DNA from: Phytopythium helicoides
Taxonomy: Eukaryota > Oomycota > Peronosporomycetes > Pythiales > Pythiaceae
Reading direction: 5' to 3'
NCBI GenBank assembly: GCA_024867545.1
Contig: JANFNE010000043.1
Span: 1-64,000, forward strand
Length of the DNA: 64,000 nucleotides
The position numbers and the translations under genes are program-made. Of the stretch, positions 28,845 through 40,055 are shown one piece after another. The notes below the pieces were generated by a model that worked only from the letters and a program-made list of their open reading frames with translations, was not told the origin of the DNA and did not search any database. Numbering within the stretch: the first letter of the stretch is position 1; each line of letters begins with the position of its first letter.

Positions 28845-30494
28845 TCACTCGCTGTGAAGCTTTTGCAAGATCTTCTGCAGCTTGAACAGAGCCTCCGGAG
28901 CCGACGGACGATCCTTCGGATCAGGAGACACCAACGACAAACCCAATGACACCATCTCATCCTCAACACCCGCACTGAACTCCACTCGCAACGTCCCCAT
29001 CGCCACCATCTGCAAAATCGCGGCGTCAGGCATCTTCCGACCAGTGTTGCTGTTCTCCTTCGCGTGAGAGTACGGCAACGTGTGCATGTCCAACTCGCTC
29101 AGCATCACACCGAACGAGAACATGTCGGCCTTGTCGTCGTACTTCTCTCCCATCATCACCTCGGGAGCCATCCACAACGACGTGCCCACACCAGCCGTCA
29201 TCGTGCGGTCCTCACGCTCGCGAGAGACGCCGAAGTCCGTCAGCTTCGCATTCAGCTCATTATCTAGCAGCACATTCTTCGATTTCAGATCACGATGAAT
29301 CACAGGCTGCTCCAGCGAGTGCAGATACGTCAACGCGTGTGCGATGTGGTATGCAATGGTGACCTTGCCGTAGTCAAACCCCTTGGGCCGATTTTCTTGC
29401 TCATATTGAACCATGAGGGTGCGAAGATCGCCACTAGACATGTACTCGGACAACACACACAGATCGTTCAGCGAGTCCCACGCGACACCGACGAACTGCA
29501 CGATGCACGAATGTTCGAGAGCTGCCATCATCTTGACCTCTGCCAGGAACGCGTTGACGTGCTTGAGACTGCGACGCGTCTCTGGTAGCAGCATCTTGAT
29601 GGCCACGTCGTATCCGTTGTATGTTCCCTTGTAGACCTCGCCGTATCCGCCACGACTGAGAAGTACTTCGAGGGTCACTTTCTCGCGAGGGACGCGAGCT
29701 CCGATGATGATTTCGTCTTCCCAAAGCAGCGGTCCTCCGTCCATACTCATCCTCTGGGACATCCATGTCGTGTTTGAGGGCATAGTCGAGATCGTCGGTC
29801 GTCGACTCGATCGACTGCAAGTGTCGAGGTTCTCCTTGTCAAGGGTCCCAGCCTCCAGCAGGTCCTGTTGGTGGGTTGTGTCGTTATACTTTCGCTTGCG
29901 GCGCAAGTGCCTAAATACCAGTCCTGCGATGATTAGCACGCCGGCGATCGCGCCGACGATGATTCCGGCGAGAGAACCAGTGCTGAGACCACTAGAGCTC
30001 GAAACGCTGTCAGCCGTGAAATACACGTAGCCGTTGGTTCCGCCGTACGTAAGGCATGTTTTCTTGGCAAGAGCACTAGCTTGTACTGGATAAGGCTCCG
30101 GAACACTGCTGCAGTTCTCGGTTCCGGCGTAGAACTCGTCCTCCATTGACCCGTCATCGTAAACTTTGGCGAGGTGGCTCTCGTTATAGTACGTCGGCAT
30201 GCACTCGCCCGTGGCGATGAAAGCAAGCGTCTTGGCAAGATTGGTGCAGGTGCTCTCGTCAAACTTGTCGTAGGCGATGAAAGGTGTCTCCTCAAAGAGC
30301 GCGATGATGTCACTATGGCTGTCGCTGGAGCACTTGGATGAGTACCAGACGTCGCCAGAGCCGAAGCCTGCCTGTGTGCACTCCTGGTTGGTCGAGCTAT
30401 CATCGCAGTCATAGTCCACTGCAGCATACACATAGTATGGCTTGGAGCAGTCAGCCGTCGAATAATACGTTGTGAAGGACATGGTGGCCGACAT
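28845..30494 (-). CDS. RK8: receptor-like TKL kinase with a mosaic kinase domain
   Basis: Intact 549-residue protein starting MSATMSFTTYYSTADCS, without a signal peptide. The ectodomain has cysteines at 16, 30, 39 and 55 and the four downstream ones of the module, and resembles RK9 (FIAYDKFDESTCTNLAKT). Membrane region GSLAGIIVGAIAGVLIIAGLVF, then HLRRKRKY. The juxtamembrane part is unique (CSRSSRRPTIST). The kinase is essentially identical to RK6/RK7 except for about 30 residues (SSGDLRTLMVQ to GKVTIAYH, DNA about 29350-29440), which keep divergent sequence between identical flanks. Catalytic motifs SRGGYGEV, VAIK, HRDLKSKN, DFG and APE are all present. Confidence 0.92.
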   Translation of the reverse strand: MSATMSFTTYYSTADCSKPYYVYAAVDYDCDDSSTNQECTQAGFGSGDVWYSSKCSSDSHSDIIALFEETPFIAYDKFDESTCTNLAKTLAFIATGECMPTYYNESHLAKVYDDGSMEDEFYAGTENCSSVPEPYPVQASALAKKTCLTYGGTNGYVYFTADSVSSSSGLSTGSLAGIIVGAIAGVLIIAGLVFRHLRRKRKYNDTTHQQDLLEAGTLDKENLDTCSRSSRRPTISTMPSNTTWMSQRMSMDGGPLLWEDEIIIGARVPREKVTLEVLLSRGGYGEVYKGTYNGYDVAIKMLLPETRRSLKHVNAFLAEVKMMAALEHSCIVQFVGVAWDSLNDLCVLSEYMSSGDLRTLMVQYEQENRPKGFDYGKVTIAYHIAHALTYLHSLEQPVIHRDLKSKNVLLDNELNAKLTDFGVSREREDRTMTAGVGTSLWMAPEVMMGEKYDDKADMFSFGVMLSELDMHTLPYSHAKENSNTGRKMPDAAILQMVAMGTLRVEFSAGVEDEMVSLGLSLVSPDPKDRPSAPEALFKLQKILQKLHSE

Positions 30495-30990
30495 GTTTTC
30501 ACACTGAGCTCAGAGATAGAGAAGAGCTCTGGGAGATGTCGGGGTCGTGGCCGGTCGAGCGCAGATTCGGATCTGACAGCAAGTCCAGGCTGAAGGCAGA
30601 GAATCCCAAGACAGATGACCAGATGCGAAGACAAACACTGGGTCCTTTTCGCTCTGCTGTGCCTTGTGTGGTGTTGAACCGTGGCACCAAACGCAGCAAG
30701 GCATGAGGAACGATACATCAGTCCTGATACACCTCGAGAATTTCACAACCGTGAATCGCCTTCAGAGGTAGTAGTAGAGGTTGTGCGCTGGGGAATGCTG
30801 ACGCCGTTGCTGTGATGCTATATGCGATGCGCTGTGATGCATCACTGGTTTCGTGCCTGCCATTCGAGAGAGAGAAAAAAGAGTGAAACCATAGTGATCA
30901 CGAGCTCGACAACATCGATTCAATTCATTCAACTACAAGTACACGTATTACCAGGCTCCAGTCGCCAGTTATAGCTTTTTCTCGAGCATA
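30495..30990. other. Intergenic region between RK8 and RK9
   Basis: No gene seen; contains the RK8 promoter and RK9 3' flank. Confidence 0.5.
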
Positions 30991-32646
30991 TCACACCGCT
31001 TTGAGCTGCTGCACAATCTTGTGCAGCTTGTACAGCGCTTCTGCTGCCGTCGGACGGTCCTTCGGGTTTGTCGACACGCACGCCAAGCCTAGCTCCACGA
31101 CTTCTGGCATTGCTCCCTCACTAAACTCCACGCGAAGGTTTCCCAGTGCCACCATCTGCAAGATCGCAGCATCAGGCATCTTTCGGCCGGTGGTGCTATT
31201 TTCCTTTGCGTGAGAGTACGGCAATGCATGGACATCCAGCTCGCTTAGCATGACGCCGAAAGAGAATATGTCAGCGTTGTGGTCGTACTGCTCCCCCATC
31301 ATCACCTCAGGAGCCATCCACAAGGACGTTCCCACGCCAGCAGTCATGGTACGGTCCTCACGCTCTCGAGAGACCCCAAAATCGGTGAGTTTAGCGTTCA
31401 GCTCGTGGTCGAGCAGAACGTTCTTGGACTTCAGGTCGCGGTGGATAACTGGCTGCTCCAGCGAGTGCAGGTAGGTCAGGGCGTGCGCGATATCGCAGGC
31501 AATCTTGACCTTAGTGTAGTCGAACCCCTTCGGGTGGCTTTCCTCCTCGAAATGCACCAGAAGAGCTCGAAGGTCTCCACCACTCATGAATTCCGACAGC
31601 ACACACAAATCGTTGAGCGAGTCCCAGGACACGCCGATAAACTGCACAATCGACACGTGCTCGAGTGCCGCCATCATCCTGACCTCGGATAGGAACGCAT
31701 TGACGTGCTTGAGGCTTCGGCGAGTCTCCGGCAGCAGCATCTTGATGGCCACATCGTATCCGTTGTATCTTCCCTTGTAGACCTCGCCGTATCCGCCGCG
31801 ACTGATGAGCACCTCGAGGGTCACTTTCTCGCGAGGGACGCGAGCTCCGATGATGACCTCGTCCTCCCAGAGCAGCGGGCCACCATCCATGCTCATCCGT
31901 GACGTCAGCCACGCCGCGGAGCTGGACCGCCTGGTAGACGCGAGAGTCGGCTGCATGCTGAACGGACCCATCGGGTCCTCCTTGTCCTTCTCTAGGTGTC
32001 CGGCCTCAAGAAGCTCCTGCTGGTGAGTGGCTTCGTTGTACTTGCGCTTGCGGCGAATACGCCAAAAGGCGAGCCCGCCGACAACGAGCACCGCAGCAAC
32101 GGCTCCCACAATAATGCCGACGAGTGCGCCGGTGCTCAGCCCACCCGAGTTCGAGGCACTCTCCACTGTGTAGTAAATGTATCCGTTGGTGCCACCGTAC
32201 GTGAGGCACGTGTGCTTGGCGAGCGCGTTGGCTTGTACGAAGTACTCCTGTTCGGCGGTGCTGCAGTCCTCAGATGCGTTGTAGAAGTCGTCGCGGATCT
32301 TGCCGTCCGCGTAGACCTTGGCCGAGTGGCTCTCGTTGATGTACGTGGGGATGCACGTGTCGGTGGCCACGTAGGCTACGGTCTTGGCCAGGTTGGTGCA
32401 CGAGCTCTCGTCGTACTTGTCGTACGCGATGAAGGGCGTGTCCCCGAAGAGCGCGAGCACGTCGGCGCGGCTGTCACTCGAGCACGAGCTCGTGGTGAAG
32501 ATCTTGCCCGAGCCAAACTCGGCCTTGGTGCACGCCGACTTGACGCCGTACGACGTGCAGTCGTAGTCGGCCTCGGCGTACACGTAGTACGGCGTCGAGC
32601 AGCTCTCGTCCGTGTAGTATGTCGCGAAGCTCACCGAGACGCTCAT
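30991..32646 (-). CDS. RK9: receptor-like TKL kinase
   Basis: Start at the ATG at 32646 (MSVSVSFATYYTDESCS) gives 551 residues and aligns with RK8 and RK10. An upstream ATG at 32721 would add a basic, non-hydrophobic leader. The ectodomain has the eight-cysteine module and two NES/NAS glycosylation sites and is closest to RK8. Membrane helix GALVGIIVGAVAAVLVVGGLAFW. The kinase is more divergent from the RK6/7/10/11 cluster than those are from each other (for example ALLVHFEEESHPKG), so it has not been fully homogenised. All catalytic motifs are present. An INR-like sequence (minus-strand AGATCCGAATCCGCC) lies about 18-35 nt upstream. Confidence 0.91.
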   Translation of the reverse strand: MSVSVSFATYYTDESCSTPYYVYAEADYDCTSYGVKSACTKAEFGSGKIFTTSSCSSDSRADVLALFGDTPFIAYDKYDESSCTNLAKTVAYVATDTCIPTYINESHSAKVYADGKIRDDFYNASEDCSTAEQEYFVQANALAKHTCLTYGGTNGYIYYTVESASNSGGLSTGALVGIIVGAVAAVLVVGGLAFWRIRRKRKYNEATHQQELLEAGHLEKDKEDPMGPFSMQPTLASTRRSSSAAWLTSRMSMDGGPLLWEDEVIIGARVPREKVTLEVLISRGGYGEVYKGRYNGYDVAIKMLLPETRRSLKHVNAFLSEVRMMAALEHVSIVQFIGVSWDSLNDLCVLSEFMSGGDLRALLVHFEEESHPKGFDYTKVKIACDIAHALTYLHSLEQPVIHRDLKSKNVLLDHELNAKLTDFGVSREREDRTMTAGVGTSLWMAPEVMMGEQYDHNADIFSFGVMLSELDVHALPYSHAKENSTTGRKMPDAAILQMVALGNLRVEFSEGAMPEVVELGLACVSTNPKDRPTAAEALYKLHKIVQQLKAV

Positions 32647-33300
32647 GCTGGCTGTGCGGGGCCTGGCGGATTCGGATCTGACTAACCCCCGCGCAGGGCG
32701 GAACCAAGGTGTCCTTCTCACATCGCAGGTGCTCGCAGTGAGTCCCAGCTGAGTCTTGGGACCACGGAGAAGCGGCTAGCAGATATATTTTGTCCATCAC
32801 GCGCCACGAGAGACTGCCGAGCCGCAACGCCGCTATACAGCTGCCAAGTGATCGACCGAGGAGCGCACCACCGATGGATCGCGAGATCAGTTCTCATACA
32901 TCACCGGCGTCTGTGATAGCTCCCCACGCTTCAAAACCGACCAACATGGCCGCTCAGTATGCACGCGCATCTGCGTGTGGACGTTCCGGGTCTCATCCCA
33001 CGGTGCAATAGACTGTCTGCTACACAGAAGGCCATTCGAGGTGTTGCAACCATGCTCGGAGCTCTTCTAAGACTGACAGTGCCAGCGTCATACCCGCCTC
33101 CCGAGTTGAGATTCAAGTAGGGACGAGGTGCTCGCGCCTCTGGGTTTTGCGCAGTGAGACGGCTCCATCAGACCAACACGCATTTTGTACTTTAGCCGCA
33201 TGGATCTGCGTTCCCAAGCACGACCACTGAACTGCCAAACGCCCACATCGCAACACGCTCACAACACTATTCATTCAAGCACAACGCATCATTTCGCGTT
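32647..33300. other. Intergenic region between RK9 and RK10
   Basis: No gene seen; short frames only. It contains the RK9 promoter. Confidence 0.5.
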
Positions 33301-34941
33301 TTACGCAACCTGCACACGCTGCAAGATCTTCTGCAGCTTGTACAGAGCCTCCGGAGCCGACGGACGATCCTTCGGATCAGGAGAAACCAACGACAAACCC
33401 AATGACACCATCTCATCCTCACCACCCGCACTGAACTCCACTCGCAACGTCCCCATCGCCACCATCTGCAAAATCGCAGCGTCAGGCATCTTCCGACCAG
33501 TGTTGCTGTTCTCCTTCGCGTGAGAGTACGGCAGCGTGTGCATGTCCAGCTCACTCAGCATCACGCCGAACGAGAACATGTCCGCCTTGTCGTCGTACTT
33601 CTCTCCCATCATCACCTCGGGAGCCATCCACAACGACGTGCCCACGCCAGCCGTCATCGTGCGGTCCTCGCGCTCGCGAGAGACGCCGAAGTCCGTCAGC
33701 TTCGCATTCAACTCATCATCCAGCAGCACATTCTTCGATTTGAGGTCACGATGAATCACAGGCTGCTCCAGCGAGTGCAGATACGTCAAGGCGTGTGCGA
33801 TGTGGTACGCGATCTTGATCTTGGTGTAGTCGAATCCCTTCGGGTGGTTCTCCTGCTCATACGTCACCAGCAGCGTTCGCAGATCACCACCAGGCATGTA
33901 CTCGGACAGCACACACAGGTCGTTCAGCGAGTCCCACGCGACACCGACAAACTGCACGATGCATGAATGTTCGAGAGCTGCCATCATCTTGACCTCTGCC
34001 AGGAACGCGTTGACATGCTTGAGACTGCGACGCGTCTCTGGTAGCAGCATCTTGATGGCCACGTCGTATCCGTTGTATGTTCCCTTGTAGACCTCGCCGT
34101 ATCCGCCACGACTGAGAAGTACTTCGAGGGTCACTTTTTCACGAGGGACGCGAGCTCCGATGATGATTTCGTCTTGCCAAAGCGCGGCTCCTCCCTCAGT
34201 GCTTAGCTGCTGAGTCATCCACGCCGTCTCCTGTGTGGTGTTGGATCCGAGCGTCGGTTGCATACTGTATCCTCCGAGGGTGTCTCCCTTGGGAGCGTTG
34301 GCAGCCTCCAGTAGGGCTTCTTGGTGGGCTGCGTCATTATACTTTCGCTTGCGGCGGCAGTACCAGAAGGTGAGTCCTCCGATGATCAAGACTGCCGCGA
34401 CGGCTCCGACGATGATGCCGACGAGAGCTCCGGTGCTGAGTCCTGAGCTGGAGGAGACCGAGTCGGACGTGAAGAAGGTGTAGCCCTTTGTTTGACCATA
34501 GGTGAGGCACGATTCCTTCTCAATGGCGGTGACCTGCACCGCAGTCGAGTAGCTGTAGTTGCTGCACACCTGGTCGTAGTCGTACCAGTCGATGTTCGCT
34601 GCTCCCGTGTCGTAGAGCGTGGCGACGATGCTGTAGTTGGCGTAGTATGCGAGGCAGTCGCCCGTGGCCGCGAAAGCATTAGTGAAGTAGTAGTTGGCGC
34701 AGCTTGCGTCGTCGAACGAGTCGTAGGCTACAAACGGTTGGTCCCCAAAGGCCTCGGCGATGGTTTGCTGGCGGTCGGTGGAGCAGCCCGACGTCATGTA
34801 GACGCCGTCGAGCCCGATGTTGTTGTCTCCGCAGGACGAGCTGCCGCTGCAGTCGTAGTCGGCCTCCGAGTAGATGTAGAAGGGCGAGCCGGAGCAGTCG
34901 TCCGTCGTGAAGTACGCGCTGAAGCCCACGCCCACCGACAT
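33301..34941 (-). CDS. RK10: receptor-like TKL kinase
   Basis: Intact 546-residue protein starting MSVGVGFSAYFTTDDCSG. Ectodomain cysteines are at 16, 31, 37, 53, 81, 96, 126 and 145; membrane helix about 171-194; CRRKRKY stop-transfer. No signal peptide precedes the ectodomain. From the membrane helix to the end the gene is nearly identical to RK7, including the juxtamembrane NTTQETAWMTQQ stretch, while the ectodomains differ widely. Catalytic motifs SRGGYGEV, VAIK, HRDLKSKN, DFG and GTSLWMAPE are complete. An INR-like sequence (minus strand CCACTCGCGAATCCGC, 34982-34997) lies about 41-56 nt upstream of the start. Confidence 0.92.
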   Translation of the reverse strand: MSVGVGFSAYFTTDDCSGSPFYIYSEADYDCSGSSSCGDNNIGLDGVYMTSGCSTDRQQTIAEAFGDQPFVAYDSFDDASCANYYFTNAFAATGDCLAYYANYSIVATLYDTGAANIDWYDYDQVCSNYSYSTAVQVTAIEKESCLTYGQTKGYTFFTSDSVSSSSGLSTGALVGIIVGAVAAVLIIGGLTFWYCRRKRKYNDAAHQEALLEAANAPKGDTLGGYSMQPTLGSNTTQETAWMTQQLSTEGGAALWQDEIIIGARVPREKVTLEVLLSRGGYGEVYKGTYNGYDVAIKMLLPETRRSLKHVNAFLAEVKMMAALEHSCIVQFVGVAWDSLNDLCVLSEYMPGGDLRTLLVTYEQENHPKGFDYTKIKIAYHIAHALTYLHSLEQPVIHRDLKSKNVLLDDELNAKLTDFGVSREREDRTMTAGVGTSLWMAPEVMMGEKYDDKADMFSFGVMLSELDMHTLPYSHAKENSNTGRKMPDAAILQMVAMGTLRVEFSAGGEDEMVSLGLSLVSPDPKDRPSAPEALYKLQKILQRVQVA

Positions 34942-35670
34942 GCTGGCGGGCTCTGCGGCGACTTCGAGCGGCGGGAAGCGAGCGGATTCGCGAGTGGCGC
35001 AGCGTCGAGTCAGCGGCGAGCGGCACGGCGTCGCGACCGAATGCAGTCAGTACGTCAACTATTTTTCTGCATGATATATGCGTTTCAAAAGGATAAAAAA
35101 CAGTTGTTACTACTCAAACTGCCCTGTTTACAAGCATTATCTAAAGAAAGGTATCCAAATATACAGGCTGAAGCCAAAGTTTGTTCAGACATCCCACTCA
35201 TGGCTACAGTATTAGTAGCGTGTCCACACAGCGACATCTCCGCCTTCGGCTCGAGGCGAATCGTTCGCTAGCTGTTTGCGATTGGCGTTGACAGTCCAGC
35301 GTCACCTTCACCTGCAGATGGTGTTGAGCGTCTTTGGATTGGGAGCAGGCTTTCGGCGCGAGAAGAAATTCTGACCACTGCCATCAAGCATATCAGCACC
35401 TGCTTGATTGGTGCTGGACAGTAGGCAACGATCGGTCGCGATACTGTAGGTACACTGTCACGTCAACAACTGAAAAGACCATTTATGTATTTACACAGGT
35501 GCCTATCAACTCAAAACAATATATATGTCGTTTCAAATTTACAAGACCATTCCATTCATGAAGGAAATTACATATGCAGACGCGATCCCAACCGATCAGA
35601 CCACTTCAACCACAGTCTCAAACACACAAAAGCTGTCTTTCAACAACCACCAATAACTCAAACTAACTGC
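34942..35670. other. Intergenic region between RK10 and RK11
   Basis: No gene seen. AT-rich around 35070-35130 and 35470-35560. It contains the RK10 promoter. Confidence 0.5.
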
Positions 35671-37324
35671 TCAAGCAACGCTCTGCAAAATCTTCTGCAG
35701 CTTGTACAGAGCCTCCGGAGCCGACGGACGATCCTTCGGATCAGGAGAAACCAACGACAAACCCAATGACACCATCTCATCCTCACCACCCGCACTGAAC
35801 TCCACTCGCAACGTCCCCATCGCCACCATCTGCAAAATCGCAGCGTCAGGCATCTTCCGACCAGTGTTGCTGTTCTCCTTCGCGTGAGAGTACGGCAACG
35901 TGTGCATGTCCAACTCGCTCAGCATCACACCGAACGAGAACATGTCGGCCTTGTCGTCGTACTTCTCTCCCATCATCACCTCGGGAGCCATCCACAACGA
36001 CGTGCCCACGCCAGCCGTCATCGTGCGGTCCTCGCGCTCGCGAGAGACGCCGAAGTCCGTCAGCTTCGCATTCAACTCATCATCCAGCAGCACATTCTTC
36101 GATTTGAGGTCACGATGAATCACAGGCTGCTCCAGCGAGTGCAGATACGTCAAGGCGTGTGCGATGTGGTACGCGATCTTGATCTTGGTGTAGTCGAATC
36201 CCTTCGGGTGGTTCTCCTGCTCATACGTCACCAGCAGCGTTCGCAGATCACCACCAGGCATGTACTCGGACAGCACACACAGGTCGTTCAGCGAGTCCCA
36301 CGCGACACCGACAAACTGCACGATGCACGAATGTTCGAGAGCCGCCATCATCTTGACTTCGGCCAGGAACGCGTTGACGTGCTTGAGACTGCGACGCGTC
36401 TCTGGTAGGAGCATTTTGATGGCCACGTCGTATCCGTTGTATCTTCCTTTGTAGACCTCACCGTATCCGCCACGACTGAGCAGTACCTCGAGGGACACCT
36501 TTTCACGAGGTACTCGAGCTCCGATGATGATTTCGTCTTGCCAAAGTGCGGCTCCTCCCTCGGTGCTGATCTGTAGGGACATCCAGGATTGATCAGGCGT
36601 GGTATTGGATCCGATCGTTGGCTGTAGGCTTGTTGCGTTGGTTCCATCTTTGCTTGCACCACCGGACTCAAGCAGAGCTTCCTGGTGTGACTTGTCATTA
36701 TACTTTCGCTTGCGGCGGCAGTACCAGAAGGTGAGTCCTCCGATGATCAAGACTGCCGCGACGGCTCCGACGATGATGCCGATGAGCGCTCCGGTGCTGA
36801 GTCCTGAGCTGGAGGAGACCGAGTCGGACGTGAAGAAGACGTAGCCCTCGGTGCTCCCATAGGTGAGGCATGTGTCTTTTTCGATGGCGGCTGCTTGCAC
36901 AGATATTGTAGTCGTTGTAGTCGTTGCACGCATCGTCGTCATAAAATTCGATCTCCATGGCCCCCGTGTCAAACAGCGTTGCGTACACACTGTCGCTGGT
37001 ACCGAGCGTCAGACAGCCGCCTGTTGCCGCGAACGCTTCCGTGCTGTCGTAGTTCGTGCAGCTGGAGTCCTGATATCCATCGTAGGCTACGAACGACTCG
37101 CTCCCGAAGGCCTCGGCGATGGTTTTCTGGTGGTCGGTGGAGCAGACGTACGTCATAGAGGTCCCATCGAGGTCTAGATCGGACTCGGAGCAAGACGAGC
37201 TGCTGCTGCTGCTGCTGTCGCTGGTGCCGGTGCAATAGTTGTTGGCCTCCGATCGGAGGTAGAACGGTGTGCCAGAGCAGTCTTCAGTGCTGAAGTACGA
37301 GTAGATGGCCACGCGCACCGCCAT
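35671..37324 (-). CDS. RK11: receptor-like TKL kinase, one frame break in ectodomain
   Basis: Starts MAVRVAIYSYFSTEDCSG at 37324, no signal peptide. The ectodomain carries a Ser run (about residues 36-44) between cysteines and the FVAYDGYQDSSC signature. One extra base near 36902-36908, within a repetitive stretch encoding alternating Asn/Asp/Tyr, shifts the frame before the last cysteine. Translation then continues through CLTYGSTEGYVFF, the membrane helix GALIGIIVGAVAAVLIIGG, and a complete kinase nearly identical to RK10 (including EYMPGGDLRTL). Catalytic motifs are intact. Whether the break is a real mutation or an error in the repeat cannot be told here. Confidence 0.86.
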
Positions 37325-38150
37325 GGCTGAAGAGCAACCGAGGACTGGCAGGCAGCGGGCAGATTGGGATGTGGCGCGCGTGGTGAGCTCCAGACCGCGG
37401 TGTTGTGTTGACGACTAGGTCCCAGTGACCGTTTTGATCAAGTCATGACAATTGGTCTAGTAATATTTGGTAGAGGTAGAATTATATAGCTCCAACGGCA
37501 ATAAAGTATATGAAGAAACGAAAACCATGTATAGATAGAGTATGGAGCCATGTGCCTTCTGTCTGCGTCCCACGCCTGGCCATAGTACTTGCTCGCGCCC
37601 GATCGACGTGCGGCAAACGAGGCGGCTGAAAACTCATACATCAGCGAGCGCTGAATCAAAGCGGATCAAAGACGCGCTCTCTGACCTCAGGTCAGGTCAG
37701 TGCCCTCTCTGCTCTCTCCCTTGGGTTTGTCTCTCATTGCGCGAGGCAAATTTTTGAGGAGGTCGGTGCTGGGTCTTGGCACACTTGCAACGACCGCATA
37801 CAAAACTCTTTCGCAATGCTGTTGGACACGTGACAGATCTTTGACTGGAGGTGGCGCATTGGATACAGCTCAGTAATTGATCATCGAGATCAGAATAATT
37901 CATGCACCATATTCGAATACGAAGGTCTCCAAGCATTTATTGATACGCACAACCACGCCAACACGTCTAGCCTATTGGAAAGGATACTTGCACATACGGG
38001 TTTTGCTTTCCTCGCGCTCCCACGCCATCATGGCCACTTCAACTCGACACCTGGCTTCAAATGATACGTCAGACAGCTGAACTTTGAGACAGGAAGGCCG
38101 AGTTGATTTACAGTTCGTTTCGGTTCAAGCGGACATTCCCCCCGATCACA
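37325..38150. other. Intergenic region between RK11 and RK12
   Basis: No gene supported; short frames only. AT-rich around 37430-37530. Confidence 0.5.
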
Positions 38151-39789
38151 TCACAGGTTTTTCAGCACCTTTTGCAGCTTCGCAAGGGCTTCGGGGGCGG
38201 TTGGACGCTCCGCTACGTCGATCGACACGCAGGAGAGAGCTAGATCGACAACCTCGCGCGGCGCCTCGGCGGAAAACTCGATCCGAAGAGTGCCTGAGGC
38301 CACCTTTTGCAGCAAGACTGCGTCAGGCATCGAGCGACCAGTGTTGCTGTTCTCCTTCGCGTGAGAGTACGGCAGTGAATGACCGTCCAACTCACTCAGC
38401 ATCACGCCGAACGAGAACATATCCGCAGCAACATCATACTTCTCGCCCATCATCACCTCGGGAGCCATCCACAACGACGTGCCCACGCCAGCCGTCATCG
38501 TGCGGTCCTCGCGCTCGCGAGAGACGCCGAAGTCCGTCAGCTTCGCATTCAACTCATCATCCAGCAGCACATTCTTCGATTTGAGGTCACGATGAATCAC
38601 AGGCTGCTCCAGCGAGTGCAGATACGTCAAGGCGTGTGCGATGTGGTACGCGATCTTGATCTTGGTGTAGTCGAATCCCTTCGGGTGGTTCTCCTGCTCA
38701 TACGTCACCAGCAGCGTTCGCAGATCACCACCAGACATGTACTCGGACAGCACACACAGGTCGTTCAGCGAGTCCCACGCGACGCCGACAAACTGCACGA
38801 TGCACGAATGTTCGAGAGCCGCCATCATCTTGACTTCGGCCAGGAACGCGTTGACGTGCTTCAAACTTTTGCTGGTTTCTGGTAGGAGCACCTTGATGGC
38901 GACGGCTTGGCCATTAAGTTATAGGTTCCCTTGTACACTTCGCCATATCCGCCACGGCTAATGAGTCCTTCGACAGCAACCTTCTCGCGAGGTACTCGAG
39001 CTCCGATGACGATTTCATCCTCCCAAAGTGCTGCTTCTCCTTATAAGCTGGCGTAACGAATGATTGTGGTGGTCGATGCTTGTGACGATGTAGCAGTTTG
39101 GAGGCTTCCGTCACTGCTAACAGTCAACTTCTTCGCACTTACTCCCAGCTGCGCCTCGTGGTCCGTCGGAGATTTACGAGTGCGCCTGCGTCGGAGCCAA
39201 AGCACGACTCCGATCGCAATGATAGCCGCTGCAGGCGACCGCACCAGAGATAATGGCGGCAATCGCACCTGCGCCGAGCTCTGGGCTAGAGGAGAGACTG
39301 GCGGTCGTGAAGATGACGTATCCCTGCGTACTCCCGAAGGTCAGACAAGCCTTCTTCTCGATGCTGTCCGTCTGCGCAGTAGCCTCATTGTAGTACAGCG
39401 AACTGCAGTTCTCGCTGTCTGTGTACGTGTCGATGAGCCCCTCGCCGTCCTCGAAGACCCTTGCGATGACGCTCATGTTCACATCCACCACGATGCAGTC
39501 GCCCGTGGCGGCGTACGCGAGCGTGTAGTCGTTGTTGACGCACGTCTACGTCGTCGTAGTAGGTATACCCGATCAAGTCCTGCGACCCGAACACGTCGAG
39601 CAGCACCGAGTCGCTGTCATCCGTGCACGTGTACGAGTACCAGGCGTCGCTCGCCCCCACGGTCGTCGCGCTGCAGTTCACGTCGCTCGAGCCGCCGCAG
39701 CTGGAGTCCGCCTCCGAGTACGTGAAGCTCGGCGCGCCGGAGCAGTCGGCCGTCGTGTAGTACGTGTACACGCCCGTGAGCGCGGCCAT
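38151..39789 (-). pseudogene. RK12: receptor-like kinase pseudogene with nonsense codon and frame shifts
   Basis: Starts MAALTGVYTYYTTADCSG at 39789. Disruptions in order: a +1 shift near 39545 in the ectodomain, a shift inside the membrane helix near 39230-39240, an in-frame TAA at about 39041-39043 just before the EAALWEDEIVIGARVP lead-in, and a shift near 38915-38920 between the glycine loop and the catalytic lysine. From about 38910 to the TGA at 38151-38153 the kinase is intact and its middle is nearly identical to RK10/RK11, while the last 50 residues are distinct (VVDLALSCVSIDVAERPT). The nonsense codon makes this the best candidate for a true pseudogene. Confidence 0.8.
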
Positions 39790-40055
39790 GCTGCGCAGGG
39801 TGCCGGGGGGATTGGCTTTGACACGCGAGCGGCGCCACCCACTTTGGCGGCGGCCGCTTCAACGTCAGTGGGTACGAAAAAAGTTGCACCATTTCGTATG
39901 TTGTATAAAATGATAAAACGTATTTGCATACATTTTAGAGGTACAAATCAAAATAGTCTATCTTTTAAAGAACAAATATGCGATATATTACAGGCACATC
40001 ACGGCGCCTTCCACCCTCCTTGCTGATACATGGCTACAGCACGCCCGCTCGTGCG

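Noticed and set aside
16146..36454. Many repeated plus-strand frames of 60-290 codons opposite the RK kinases
   Set aside because: They recur identically opposite each homologous kinase and are explained by GC-rich codon use on the minus strand; no independent start, promoter or domain.
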